The notes under the pieces were generated by a model. That model was not told the DNA's origin and ran no database searches. It saw only the letters and a program-made list of their open reading frames with translations. A stretch of 64,000 nt of DNA from B33-G16 sp964611035 (lineage in GTDB: Bacteria > Desulfobacterota > DSM-4660 > Desulfatiglandales > B25-G16): positions 1-64,000 of the forward strand of contig CAZSWT010000008.1 of assembly GCA_964611035.1 (NCBI GenBank). The letters are read 5' to 3'. Below are positions 24,390 to 33,362 of the stretch, in pieces. Positions within the stretch are counted from its first letter, which is position 1. Each line of letters starts with the position of its first letter. A program made the translations under genes and the position numbers.

Positions 24390-25103
24390 TTATCTACAGT
24401 CAGGGCATTTATCCCAGAAATCTTTTGGGATCCCTTCGGTAATTTTTCCGAAATAGTCTAACTGAAACCATGGGGCAAAGCTTCTTCCGCAAACCTTGCA
24501 CTTTTTCATAGGAAGGGTCCTTTCCCATCGAACAATAGTTCTCTCGTTTTCATTTTCCTCAACCTTTATGCAATCCGTAGGGCATACATATGCACAGGCG
24601 CCACATCCTATACATGTTTGGGGGTTGATCCCTAATGGTGGCCCCACCTTTCTATCAGAGCCTCTTCCCAGGAAGGAAATGGCCTCAACACCAACTATCT
24701 CCCGACAGACCCTTTCACACAAACCACAGAGGATGCAGTCATCGTCTCCAAGCTTAAATCGTGGCGTTCCTACCGAATATTCCTCAGCCAACTCCTTAAT
24801 AATAGACACATTGGGGGATCTGGCCAATAACAACTCTATAACCATCTTTCTGGCCTTAATAACCTTCTCCGTGCTTGTCTGAACATCAATGCCTTCAAGC
24901 GCTGGATAATTACATGATGTAGTAAGCCTTGTTCTGTTGCCGTTGGTGATTTCTACCTGACAGAGGCGGCATGCGCCATAAGGTTCAAGGGCCTCATGGT
25001 AGCAAAGATGAGGGATATCAAAACCATTATCCAGGGCAACCTGAAGAACGTATTGCCCCTCTTCTGCCTCTACTTCCACTCCATCAATTGTAAATTTAAT
25101 CAT
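24390..25103 (-). CDS. NuoG/HoxU-like Fe-S subunit
   Basis: 237 residues. N-terminal [2Fe-2S] plant-ferredoxin-like domain (CHYEALEPYGACRLC, later CNYPA), then two [4Fe-4S] motifs (CILCGLCERVC, CIGCGACAYVC). The His-Cys3 cluster segment that NuoG has between these is missing (LARSPNVSIIKELAEEY instead). The C-terminus adds two CxxC pairs (CKVCGRSF and CPDC), possibly a zinc ribbon. It is the last gene of the seven-gene oxidoreductase operon and would pass electrons between ferredoxin and the NAD site of the NuoF-like subunit. Confidence 0.88.
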   Translation of the reverse strand: MIKFTIDGVEVEAEEGQYVLQVALDNGFDIPHLCYHEALEPYGACRLCQVEITNGNRTRLTTSCNYPALEGIDVQTSTEKVIKARKMVIELLLARSPNVSIIKELAEEYSVGTPRFKLGDDDCILCGLCERVCREIVGVEAISFLGRGSDRKVGPPLGINPQTCIGCGACAYVCPTDCIKVEENENERTIVRWERTLPMKKCKVCGRSFAPWFQLDYFGKITEGIPKDFWDKCPDCR

Positions 25104-25172
25104 CTTTAAATAACCTTCCCATTTTGCTTGCTAACTGTCTTCATAAAAAAATACTGAAAAAGGCACTTTACT

Positions 25173-27026
25173 TTAAGCTACCTTAACTGCATCAAAATTA
25201 CAGGCAGCAATACAGGCCCCACAGCGTATGCATTTATCAGGATCTATCGTGTGAAGCTCTTTTTTCTCACCTGTAATTGCCTCTACTGGACACACCTTTT
25301 TGCATGCACCACAACCGGTGCAATTTTCTTCATCGATAGAGTACGTTATAAGGGCCTTGCAGACACCTGCCGGGCACCTTTTCTCTTTGATATGCGCCTC
25401 ATATTCATCCCTGAAATATCGGATAGTGCTCAGTACAGGATTCGGAGCCGTTTGACCAAGAGCGCAGAGAGAGCCCTCAGCTACTATCCAGCTTAGCTCT
25501 TCCAGGAGTTCAATATCTCCATCTTTCCCTTCGCCCTGAGTAATTGCGTCAAGCACCTCATACATGCGCCGTGTGCCTTCTCTACAGGTTGTGCATTTGC
25601 CACAACTCTCATCCTTTAAAAAATTCATAAAGTATCTGGCAATATCTACCATACATGTTTTATCATCCATAACAATCATGCCGCCAGATCCCATCATAGA
25701 ACCTACCTCTTTGAGTTTGTCATAGTCTACCGGCATGTCTATCAATGAGGCAGGAATAGCGCCGCCTGAAGGCCCTCCAGTCTGTACTGCCTTAAGTGTG
25801 CCATTTCCAGCGATACCCCCGCCAATGTCATATACAATTTCTTTTATTGTCATTCCCATGGGGACTTCAACAAGGCCAGTATTTTTAACCTTTCCTACCA
25901 GGGAAAAAATCTTTGTTCCTTTGCTGCCTTCAGTCCCTATGCTCGTGTACCAGTCAACCCCTTTGTTTATAATAAGGGGCACATTGGCCCATGTTTCCAC
26001 ATTATTGAGATCAGTCGGCTGATCCCACAGCCCACTTTCAACGGTATGGATATGTTTTGCTCTTGGCTCACCTACCTTTCCTTCAAGCGAGGCCATAAGC
26101 GCCGTTGATTCGCCGCAGATAAAGGCGCCACCACCTCTGCTTACCTTGATGTCAAAATTAAATGCCGTGCCAAGGATATTTTCCCCCAACAATCCACAAT
26201 CCCTGAGTTGTCCTATGGCTTTTTCTACGTTTTCAGAGGCAAGGGGATATTCATACCGCACATATACATAGCCCTCATCTGAACCGATTGCATATGCCCC
26301 GATCATCATACCCTCTAATATGCTGTGAGGGTTTCCTTCCAATAACCCTCTATCCATATATGCACCGGGGTCCCCCTCATCTGCGTTGCAAATCACATAG
26401 TGTTTATTTCCAGGGGCATTTCTGCACGATTCCCACTTCATGCCTGTAGGGAAGCCACCGCCGCCCCTGCCTCGGAGATCCGATTTTTTAATTATATCAA
26501 TGACCTGTTCTGGAGAAAATTCCGTTAAAACCTTTGCCAGAGTCGAATAACCTCCTATTGTGAAGTAATCCTCTATTGAGGTAGGATCAATTTTACTATT
26601 ATTTCCAAAAATATAGGGAGTCTGTGCCTTATAAAATGGGATGTCGTCCTTATTTACAATCTTCTCCCCAGTTTGAGGGTCCTTGTAAAGAAGGCGGTCT
26701 ATAATGCGGTTTCCAAGCAATGTTTCACTAACTATCTCTGATATATCCTTCGGCTTAACCTGCTGATATAATATATCCTGGGGATACACAATGAGCAGCG
26801 GCTCCCTTTCATCAAAACCCTGACCACCTGTTATCCTTATGTCTATCTTTTCTGTTAATCCTTGCTTTTTTAATGCTGCCCGCAAGGTATCAATAACCTT
26901 CTCTGATCCATACGCCCTGGCGGATGTTCCTGAGGTAATAGCTATACATGGTTTTTCAGGGTCTCTTCCACCTACAATCTCTTTCCTGATTTTTTCAAGC
27001 TCCTGGGGAGTATTAATGCTTTTCAT
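25173..27026 (-). CDS. NuoF/HydB-like NAD(P)H- and FMN-binding subunit
   Basis: 617 residues. Order of domains: N-terminal thioredoxin-like domain (1-90), FMN/NADH domain (GRGGGGFPTGMKW, CNADEGDPGAYMDR), SLBB, [4Fe-4S] motif CGKCTTCREG, and a C-terminal ferredoxin domain with CTGCGACKKVC and CIRCGACIAAC. This architecture is that of HydB/HndC and related NAD-reducing or bifurcating enzymes. In the N-terminal domain all [2Fe-2S] cysteines are gone: SGTS at 32-35 and TGGQGFDEREP at 66-76 stand where cysteines are expected. Three bases from the NuoE-like gene. Confidence 0.92.
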   Translation of the reverse strand: MKSINTPQELEKIRKEIVGGRDPEKPCIAITSGTSARAYGSEKVIDTLRAALKKQGLTEKIDIRITGGQGFDEREPLLIVYPQDILYQQVKPKDISEIVSETLLGNRIIDRLLYKDPQTGEKIVNKDDIPFYKAQTPYIFGNNSKIDPTSIEDYFTIGGYSTLAKVLTEFSPEQVIDIIKKSDLRGRGGGGFPTGMKWESCRNAPGNKHYVICNADEGDPGAYMDRGLLEGNPHSILEGMMIGAYAIGSDEGYVYVRYEYPLASENVEKAIGQLRDCGLLGENILGTAFNFDIKVSRGGGAFICGESTALMASLEGKVGEPRAKHIHTVESGLWDQPTDLNNVETWANVPLIINKGVDWYTSIGTEGSKGTKIFSLVGKVKNTGLVEVPMGMTIKEIVYDIGGGIAGNGTLKAVQTGGPSGGAIPASLIDMPVDYDKLKEVGSMMGSGGMIVMDDKTCMVDIARYFMNFLKDESCGKCTTCREGTRRMYEVLDAITQGEGKDGDIELLEELSWIVAEGSLCALGQTAPNPVLSTIRYFRDEYEAHIKEKRCPAGVCKALITYSIDEENCTGCGACKKVCPVEAITGEKKELHTIDPDKCIRCGACIAACNFDAVKVA

Positions 27027-27028
27027 CT

Positions 27029-27496
27029 CTATTCCTTAGATGTTTTTCTATATTTTTTAAGTGCAGATCCCACTTTCGCAGGGGTCATTTGCCCGTGATA
27101 ATCTTTTCCAACGACAACAATAGGACCCATGGCACACGCACCCAGGCAGTTGACGGTTTCGAGAGAAAAAAGACCATCCTCTGTCACTCCGCCAACATCA
27201 ATCCCAAGCTCCAATCTCAACCTGTCAAGCACCATTGGGGCTCCTCTGACATGGCAGGCCGTCCCCAAACACACGCTAATAGGATACTTCCCCCGAGGTG
27301 TGAGGCTGAAGGCATTATAAAATGTGGCTATTCTATATACCCTCGCCAAAGGAATGGGAAGGTTTTCTGAAATGTAGACCAGGTCATTTTCAGAAAGATA
27401 GTTGTCCTCCTCCTGTAGATCCTGCAAGATAGCAATTATAGAAGAATCCTCATACCCGTGCTTTTCTAATATTTTATCAATACCCTTTTGATTCAT
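27029..27496 (-). CDS. NuoE-like [2Fe-2S] subunit
   Basis: 155 residues with a helical N-terminal half and a thioredoxin-like [2Fe-2S] domain whose four cysteines are visible in CLGTACHVRG and NCLGACAMGP. Partner of the NuoF-like subunit in NADH-linked oxidoreductases. Starts one base after the stop of the preceding porB-like gene, so it belongs to the same transcript. Confidence 0.93.
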   Translation of the reverse strand: MNQKGIDKILEKHGYEDSSIIAILQDLQEEDNYLSENDLVYISENLPIPLARVYRIATFYNAFSLTPRGKYPISVCLGTACHVRGAPMVLDRLRLELGIDVGGVTEDGLFSLETVNCLGACAMGPIVVVGKDYHGQMTPAKVGSALKKYRKTSKE

Positions 27497-28441
27497 TTAG
27501 TCTCCTTCAGTCATTTCTACCTTTTTCTCTAATTTTTCATATTCCTCAACAACCCTCTTCTGGATTGTATCGATCATTTCTTCACTCAGATGCCTGAACC
27601 GACCCTGTATCTTTAAATATTCCTCGACAGGTCTCAATTTTTCTATCTTTCCGGTAAATCGATAGCGCCCATACTCTATCTCATATAAGGGAAATACGCC
27701 TGTCTCAACTGCCAGACGACCGGCCTTTATGGAAAGCGCCGGGGGAAGCCTCCACCCCGTAGGGCAGACTGACAGAATATGAATATATGCTGGCCCCTTT
27801 ATTTTTGCTGCCTTTTTTACCTTTTCTACAAGATCTATAGGATAACTTGGACAGGCTGTTGCAACATAGGGTATACTATGGGCTGCAGCGATTTCAGGCA
27901 TATTTTTCTTCCAGGTCATCTGACCGGGTATCACCTTTCCTGCAGGAGATGTAGTAGTAGACGCCCCATATGGTGTAGAGGATGAACGCTGAATGCCAGT
28001 ATTCATATATGCCTCATTATCATAGCATATATAAATAAAATCATGCCCTCTCTCAAGGGCACCGGATAAGGCCTGAACACCAATATCACTGGTTCCTCCA
28101 TCACCTGCCATGGCAAGAAAGGTTATCTTTTTTTTCGGCACTTTCCCTTTTCTCATCAAGACCTTCATGCCTGCCTCTACGCCTGATGCAACCGCTGCTG
28201 CATTTTCAAATGCAACATGTATCCAGGGGACTCTCCAGCTTGTAAAAGGCCAAGGAGATGATATAATCTCCATACAACCGGTAGCAGAGGCAACAATCAC
28301 ATTTCTTCCGAGGGCCTTGGCAACAAGTCTTACAGCCAGGGCCTCCGCGCAACCCTGACATGCCCTGTGGCCCGGCGCAAAATAGTCTTTTTTGGTAATA
28401 AGCTTATATGCATATACATTGGTTGGCTCAACTATTTCCAT
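27497..28441 (-). CDS. porB: Pyruvate/2-oxoacid:ferredoxin oxidoreductase, beta subunit
   Basis: 314 residues. Thiamine diphosphate-binding subunit: GDGGTSDIGVQ, then CYDNEAYMNTGIQRSSSTPYG, with cluster cysteines in GHRACQGCAEAL, SATGCME and LSVCPTGWRLP. The YMNTGIQRSSSTP block favours pyruvate-type enzymes. Overlaps the alpha gene by one base. Confidence 0.93.
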   Translation of the reverse strand: MEIVEPTNVYAYKLITKKDYFAPGHRACQGCAEALAVRLVAKALGRNVIVASATGCMEIISSPWPFTSWRVPWIHVAFENAAAVASGVEAGMKVLMRKGKVPKKKITFLAMAGDGGTSDIGVQALSGALERGHDFIYICYDNEAYMNTGIQRSSSTPYGASTTTSPAGKVIPGQMTWKKNMPEIAAAHSIPYVATACPSYPIDLVEKVKKAAKIKGPAYIHILSVCPTGWRLPPALSIKAGRLAVETGVFPLYEIEYGRYRFTGKIEKLRPVEEYLKIQGRFRHLSEEMIDTIQKRVVEEYEKLEKKVEMTEGD

Positions 28442-29622
28442 TACTTACCTCTTACTCCATAATATTCAAAATCTTCTTCTCGAGGATTTTCTTTTATCTT
28501 TTCCATGGCCTTATGATAAATATTCTTAAAATCATTAATGGTTACATCTCTTCCGGCCAGGCCACAGATAAAATTGGTTATGTTTGGTTGATTTTCTCCC
28601 TTATAAAGAGCAGAGCGTATGTCAATGGCCAGCGGGCCACCCTGTCCTCCATAGGATATTGCCCTGTCAATAACAATCAAGTTCTTCGCCTGGCTCGTAG
28701 CCTCTCTAAATTCATCAAAGGGAAATGGCCTCCAGAGTCTATCCATAACGAGTCCAACTGATTCCCCTTTGTCTCTCAGGGCATCAACAACCAGTGACAC
28801 GGTTTCACCAAAACTGCCCTGGGTAACAAATAATGTCTCTGCATCCTCCGTTCTATATGTTTCTATTGGCTTGTAATATCTGCCAACAATATCTCCGAGC
28901 TCCTTCCATGCAGTTATGATCTCAGCTTTTGATTGTATTAAAGGCTCATCCTGGGCAACCTTTGCCTCTGAAAATACATACGGCATCCCAACACCCCCCA
29001 TAGTGACAGGCCTGTCAGGATGTAAGGTATGAATAGGTTTAAAATCCGGAAGATATTGTTCTACCTGTTTTTTCTCCCAGAATTCTACAGGCTCAATCAC
29101 ATGGGTTAATATAAAACCATCAATATTGATTATAAGTGGAAGCATAACCTTTTGGCTTTCCGCCACCCTGTAAGCAAAAAGCACGTTATCAAAGACCTCC
29201 TGACCATTATTGGCAAATACCTGTATCCATCCGCAATCCCGTATAGACATAACGTCCGTGTGGTCATTCCAGATACTAATAGGCCCTGACATAGACCTGT
29301 TTGCCAGAATCATCACAATGGGCAGCCTCATGGAGGCAACTATATGAACAATTTCATTCATCAAGGCAAGTCCCTGGGAGCTGGTGCAGGTGAAGGCCCT
29401 TGCCCCAACAGCAGACACACCGGCGCTTACACTCATGGCAGAGTGTTCGGACTCCACCGGTATAAATTCTGCGTCTAAGTCACCATCATTTACCAGCTCA
29501 GAAAGGTGTTCAACAATATGTGTCTGGGGCGTAATGGGATAGGCAGCAATACAATCCACATTTGCCATTCTCACTGCCTCTGCAGCAGATAGTGAAACCT
29601 CCAGTCCGATTCTCTTCCCCAT
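28441..29622 (-). CDS. porA: Pyruvate/2-oxoacid:ferredoxin oxidoreductase, alpha subunit
   Basis: 393 residues. Family motifs: AAYPITPQTHIVEHLSELV, PVESEHSAMS, TSSQGLALMNE, NRSMSGPISIWNDHTD, and the C-terminal GGQGGPLAIDI. The NR.....IWNDHTD block is typical of pyruvate-specific four-subunit enzymes, but other 2-oxoacids cannot be excluded. Overlaps both neighbours at its ends. Confidence 0.93.
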   Translation of the reverse strand: MGKRIGLEVSLSAAEAVRMANVDCIAAYPITPQTHIVEHLSELVNDGDLDAEFIPVESEHSAMSVSAGVSAVGARAFTCTSSQGLALMNEIVHIVASMRLPIVMILANRSMSGPISIWNDHTDVMSIRDCGWIQVFANNGQEVFDNVLFAYRVAESQKVMLPLIINIDGFILTHVIEPVEFWEKKQVEQYLPDFKPIHTLHPDRPVTMGGVGMPYVFSEAKVAQDEPLIQSKAEIITAWKELGDIVGRYYKPIETYRTEDAETLFVTQGSFGETVSLVVDALRDKGESVGLVMDRLWRPFPFDEFREATSQAKNLIVIDRAISYGGQGGPLAIDIRSALYKGENQPNITNFICGLAGRDVTINDFKNIYHKAMEKIKENPREEDFEYYGVRGK

Positions 29623-29921
29623 TACTCTTCCTCCTCAACCATTTCTATGGCCTGGGTGGGGCATTCATTAGCACAAATCCCGCACCCCTTACAGTAGAAC
29701 ATGTCTGCCTCAAAAAAGCCGTCCTCTGTCTCATAAATTGCGGCATCCGGGCAAAATATATAACAAGTGCCGCATTTTATACATTTTTTCTTATCTACAA
29801 CCGGTCGTATGGATCTCCAATCACCGCTTTTGTATTCGTCTGAATTGCCCGGTGTAATGATAGTAGCCCCTATTTCGAGTTCCTGCCAGGTTAAGTCCTG
29901 TCTTGTCTTGCTCACTTTCAT
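29622..29921 (-). CDS. porD: 2-oxoacid:ferredoxin oxidoreductase, delta (ferredoxin) subunit
   Basis: 99 residues with two [4Fe-4S] motifs, CIKCGTCYIFCPDA and CKGCGICANECPTQA, and an N-terminal extension (LEIGATIITPGNSDEYKSGD) usual in PorD. Starts 12 bp after the gamma gene and overlaps the alpha gene start. Confidence 0.93.
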   Translation of the reverse strand: MKVSKTRQDLTWQELEIGATIITPGNSDEYKSGDWRSIRPVVDKKKCIKCGTCYIFCPDAAIYETEDGFFEADMFYCKGCGICANECPTQAIEMVEEEE

Positions 29922-29933
29922 ACCCCTCTATAT

Positions 29934-30482
29934 TCAAAACGCAAGTTGTGTCTCTTCAAAGGCCCTTTTAAAGGCCTTAATATTTTTTTCTGCTATCCTG
30001 CCGAATCTATCCTTTAATGGTCCAATCAGGGATTCAGGGTCCACAAAAGCTCGAGCCTTTAATAACGCCCCAAGCATGGTTGTATTAGTAATAGGCAGTC
30101 CCAATTCCTCTCTGGCGATCCTCGTGGCATTCACCACAGCAATCTTGCATTTTAAGCCCAATTCCTTTCCAATCTCATCGGCCGTATACTTAGTATTGGT
30201 TATTAGAATTCCATCGTCCTTTAGCCCTGCCGTAACATTAACAATCCGCAGTATGGATGGATCAAGCACCAGCACAAGGTCTGGATTATTTATTTCCGAG
30301 CGAATCTTAATCTGTTTATCATCCACCCTGCAGAATGCTACGACAGGCGCCCCCCGTCTCTCCGGGCCAAAGGAAGGAAATGCCTGCCCATATTTTCCCT
30401 CGTTAATAGCTGATAGGGCTAATAGCTCTGCAGAGGTTACAGCACCCTGGCCACCTCTTCCATGAAGCCTTATTTCAAGCAT
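29934..30482 (-). CDS. porC: 2-oxoacid:ferredoxin oxidoreductase, gamma subunit
   Basis: 182 residues: IRLHGRGGQGAVTSAELL at the start and FPSFGPERRGAPVVAFCRV, the CoA-region signature of the gamma domain. First gene of a seven-gene leftward operon (porCDAB then NuoE, F and G-like), with AAGGAG six bases before its ATG. Confidence 0.94.
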   Translation of the reverse strand: MLEIRLHGRGGQGAVTSAELLALSAINEGKYGQAFPSFGPERRGAPVVAFCRVDDKQIKIRSEINNPDLVLVLDPSILRIVNVTAGLKDDGILITNTKYTADEIGKELGLKCKIAVVNATRIAREELGLPITNTTMLGALLKARAFVDPESLIGPLKDRFGRIAEKNIKAFKRAFEETQLAF

Positions 30483-30670
30483 AGTAACTCCTTAAAAAAA
30501 ACAGAAAACGTATTCCTTGCACAAACCGCTGCTATCAATAACTCCGTTGTTACTAAATTGTCAAATTCTTTTTTGTTTTTTTTCTGTCTCTACATTCGAT
30601 TATCTACAGATCCAGAAATCCAGTTTTAGCCCTTAAAAATCATAGAAGGATCCGGCCACAATTTCTCCTT

Positions 30671-30841
30671 TTAAAATTGATAGACTCGTAAAAAGTCCCT
30701 CATGTAGTCATTGCGAGTGTAGCGAAGCAATCTCATGGAATGTAACTGGTTGAAATCAGGAGATTGTTTCGTCGTCACGCTTTGGCGTGACTCCTCGCAA
30801 TGACAGGTAAAACGACTTTTTACGAGTCCATCAAAATTAAA
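30671..30841. repeat. TCATTGCGAG palindromic element with outer inverted repeats, copy 2
   Basis: Outer arms TTGATAGACTCGTAAAAAGT (left) and ACTTTTTACGAGTCCATCAA (right) are inverted repeats of about 27 bp with few mismatches. Inside lies the same TCATTGCGAG...CTCGCAATGA core as at 24246-24328 and a local hairpin GTCACGC/GCGTGAC. It has no coding capacity. It lies between the TauE-like gene and the por operon. A lone copy of its end occurs at 22198-22220. Confidence 0.85.
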
Positions 30842-30853
30842 TTCCCAAATCTC

Positions 30854-31207
30854 CTATCTCTGGAAAAAAATCCTTATTGCAATCAGGACAAGCATTATTG
30901 CAAATAGCTTTTTAAATATCTCAGTAGGTACCAACTCTGTTATCCTGGCCCCTATCTGTGCGCCAATAATTGCACCTATGGCTAAAAACAAACCCATTTT
31001 GTAATCAATGTTCTCAAGCCTGAAATGCGCAAATAATGCTGAAACAGAAAGAAGCAATACACATAAAAATGAAGTTCCCACTGCCTTCTGAGATGAAAAA
31101 CCTAAAAGCAACAAAGTGGGAACTATAATGATCCCTCCGCCAATACCGGTAAAACCCCCTATAATTCCTACCAGAAACCCAATTAAAACTATCCATACAG
31201 GATGCAC
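30854..31207 (-). CDS. TauE/SafE-family membrane protein, half-size
   Basis: 117 residues, four predicted helices, with the family opening IVLIGFLVGIIGGFTGIGGG and later AIGAIIGAQIGARI. Classical TauE/SafE (DUF81) permeases have two such repeats and about 250 residues, so this is a single-repeat form that would have to dimerise. Good ribosome-binding site (AGGAGG). Suggested role is anion (sulfite, sulfonate, carboxylate) transport, unproved. Confidence 0.85.
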   Translation of the reverse strand: MHPVWIVLIGFLVGIIGGFTGIGGGIIIVPTLLLLGFSSQKAVGTSFLCVLLLSVSALFAHFRLENIDYKMGLFLAIGAIIGAQIGARITELVPTEIFKKLFAIMLVLIAIRIFFQR

Positions 31208-31296
31208 GAGGACCTCCTATAGACTAATCCATCATTACTGCCCTAAAAACATAATAATTAGCTGAAGATAACTATTCAGACACTAAGACACAAAGG

Positions 31297-31365
31297 CTAT
31301 TATAAAGAATAATTCTATAATCTTGGTGACTTTGTGCCTTTGTGGCAAGATACCTGAGTAATTAC
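31297..31365. repeat. 69-bp direct repeat, left copy
   Basis: Begins CTATTATAAAGAATAATT and ends GCAAGATACCTGAGTAATTA. About 90 percent identical to 33003-33071; together they flank the carboxyltransferase gene. Confidence 0.8.
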
Positions 31366-31382
31366 AGCTGAAGTATCCTTCC

Positions 31383-32867
31383 TTACCCCCTGGCCTCAGC
31401 CCTGGCCTTTTCTATTAATTCATCCTCCCTTTTTACATCCTCCAAGGTCTTTGCCTTGACGCTATCTGGTTTTTCTTCTACCCCGTATTTCCACTTTAAG
31501 AACTGCTCACCAGTGGTCGGATACAGCGCATAGGTAAGGAGGTCTTCCTCGGTTTTGGCCAGATCCCCAATCGCTTCTCTGTCTTTGGCAAGCTCCGGCT
31601 CAAGAAAATCTGCAGCCCTGCCTGTTATAGGTGTCTCACCCCGTTTATACCCTTTGAGCACCTTTTTCTGTACCTCCGGGTCAACGGGTGTGGGTGTCTT
31701 TCCATAGAGACCATACACCAGGTCCTTGACCTGAGTAGTAATCATCTTATATTTTCCAAGCAATACATTTAATACTGCCTGAACCCCAACAATCTGGGAT
31801 GTAGGGGTGACCAGGGGAGGAGTGCCTAACTCCTTTCTGGTAATCGGTATCTCTTTATGGACCTCAGGGAGCCTATCAAGGGCATTGGCCTCTTTCAGCT
31901 GGCTGATGAGGTTAGAGATCATACCACCAGGTATCTGGTGGGCCAGCACCCCTGTATCGATCACTGCCATCCGGTTGGTAGCAAGGTAGTCCCGGTATTT
32001 TGGTGCAATGGACTCAAGATAGGTATCTAACTTAAGCAGTTTATTCAGGTCTAACCCGGTATCCCATGAGGTGCCTTGCAGGGTAACAACAAGGGGCTCT
32101 ATGGCAGGCATAGCAGTTCTCATGGCAAAGGGCGCGAGACAGGTATCAACAATATCAATCCCTGCCTCGATGGCCTTCAAATAGCTCATGGATGCCATGC
32201 CGCTGGTATAATGAGTATGCAAATGAAGAGGGACCGTAATCACTTTTTTCAGTTCAGTGACAAGCTCATAGATATCATACGGTGCAACAAGCCCGGCCAT
32301 ATCCTTGATACGTATGCTATCAGCTCCCATGTCCTGGAGCTGTTTGCATTTTGATATGAAATAGTCTAAATTAAATACATCCCCTCCTAAGGTTCTCTCA
32401 GTGAGGGAATAACAGATATTACCTGAAAAGTGTTTTCCGTTGGCCTTTATCCTTTCCACAACGGTCTGAAAATTCCTGAAATCATTCAGGGCATCAAAGA
32501 CCATGAATATATCAATGCCTATTTCACATGCCTTGTCCACAAATGCCCTGGCCACATCGTCTGCATAATTACGATAGCCAACAAGGTTCTGGCCTCTCAG
32601 CAACATAGAAAACGGGGTTTTCTTGAGATATTTTTTAAGTGTCCTGGGTCTTTCCCATGGGTCTTCCCCCAAGAAACGGTGCATTGTATCAAAGGTTGCC
32701 CCTCCCCAGACCTCCATAGACCAGAAACCGATATCTTCCATTTCTTCAGCAATGGGGATCATATCCTCTGTTCTCATTCTTGTAGCCAGATTAGACTGAT
32801 GGCCATCCCTGAATGTCATGTCCTGGATTTTAAGGGGTGTCTTAGCGCTATCTGATTTCTTTTCCAT
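31383..32867 (-). CDS. Carboxyltransferase subunit: pyruvate carboxylase B / oxaloacetate decarboxylase alpha / transcarboxylase 5S type
   Basis: 494 residues from the ATG at 32867 (AGGAG upstream); an upstream in-frame start at 32918 lacks such a site. TIM-barrel with metal-site motifs QDMTFRDGHQSNLATRMRTEDM and LHTHYTSGMASMSYL, and the PYC/OADA region to residue 460. No biotinyl-lysine domain is fused, so a separate biotin carrier is required and none is in the window. It could decarboxylate oxaloacetate to pyruvate, carboxylate pyruvate, or act in transcarboxylation with methylmalonyl-CoA. Position next to the malyl-CoA genes and the por operon favours interconversion of oxaloacetate and pyruvate. 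Confidence 0.9.
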   Translation of the reverse strand: MEKKSDSAKTPLKIQDMTFRDGHQSNLATRMRTEDMIPIAEEMEDIGFWSMEVWGGATFDTMHRFLGEDPWERPRTLKKYLKKTPFSMLLRGQNLVGYRNYADDVARAFVDKACEIGIDIFMVFDALNDFRNFQTVVERIKANGKHFSGNICYSLTERTLGGDVFNLDYFISKCKQLQDMGADSIRIKDMAGLVAPYDIYELVTELKKVITVPLHLHTHYTSGMASMSYLKAIEAGIDIVDTCLAPFAMRTAMPAIEPLVVTLQGTSWDTGLDLNKLLKLDTYLESIAPKYRDYLATNRMAVIDTGVLAHQIPGGMISNLISQLKEANALDRLPEVHKEIPITRKELGTPPLVTPTSQIVGVQAVLNVLLGKYKMITTQVKDLVYGLYGKTPTPVDPEVQKKVLKGYKRGETPITGRAADFLEPELAKDREAIGDLAKTEEDLLTYALYPTTGEQFLKWKYGVEEKPDSVKAKTLEDVKREDELIEKARAEARG

Positions 32868-33002
32868 ATCGTTTCTCCTTTTTTTAATTATTTTGTAACT
32901 ATTTAGCCACCAAGGCACAAAGACCCAAAGAGAAGATGAATATAAATTGAATAACGGAGTTTTTTCATTAATTTCGATCCCGATAAATCGGGATTAAAAA
33001 GT

Positions 33003-33071
33003 CTATTATAAAGAATAATTTTATAATCTTAGTGTCTTGGTGCCTTTGTGGCAAGATACCTGAGCAGTTAC
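33003..33071. repeat. 69-bp direct repeat, right copy
   Basis: Begins CTATTATAAAGAATAATT and ends GCAAGATACCTGAGCAGTTA. Pair of 31297-31365, in the same orientation, 1.7 kb apart. Confidence 0.8.
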
Positions 33072-33074
33072 TAT

Positions 33075-33362
33075 TTATTTTACAGATTTTCGTTTACTCT
33101 CTAACGTTGCATCTTTATCTCTCCTGTCGTCCACTTTTAAATCAATAACAACCCTTTTGGCTCCTTCATCAAGGTGTGCTTGGTGCACCTTCTTTACAAG
33201 GAGAAATAAAGAATCCAAATCCGGAACCTCAACCGCAGTAGAAAAACTACCGATTTCATAATTGAAATTAGACTCTTTGATAATCTTAACACCTTGCTTC
33301 ACAAACCTACCAACACTTGTACCCTCACCAAGTGGATACACTGAAAGCTGTGCAAGAATCAA
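33075..33362 (-). CDS. MTH1187/YqgV-family thiamine-binding protein
   Basis: 95 residues, TTG start at 33362 with AAGGAG before it. The sequence ILAQLSVYPLGEGTSVGRFV, FNYEIGSFSTAVEV and AKRVVIDLKVDDRRDKDATL identifies the small ferredoxin-like-fold family that binds thiamine or related ligands and forms tetramers. It is on the same strand as the operon upstream and near thiamine-diphosphate enzymes (porB). A broken copy of its C-terminus lies at 56145-56213. Confidence 0.88.
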   Translation of the reverse strand: MILAQLSVYPLGEGTSVGRFVKQGVKIIKESNFNYEIGSFSTAVEVPDLDSLFLLVKKVHQAHLDEGAKRVVIDLKVDDRRDKDATLESKRKSVK

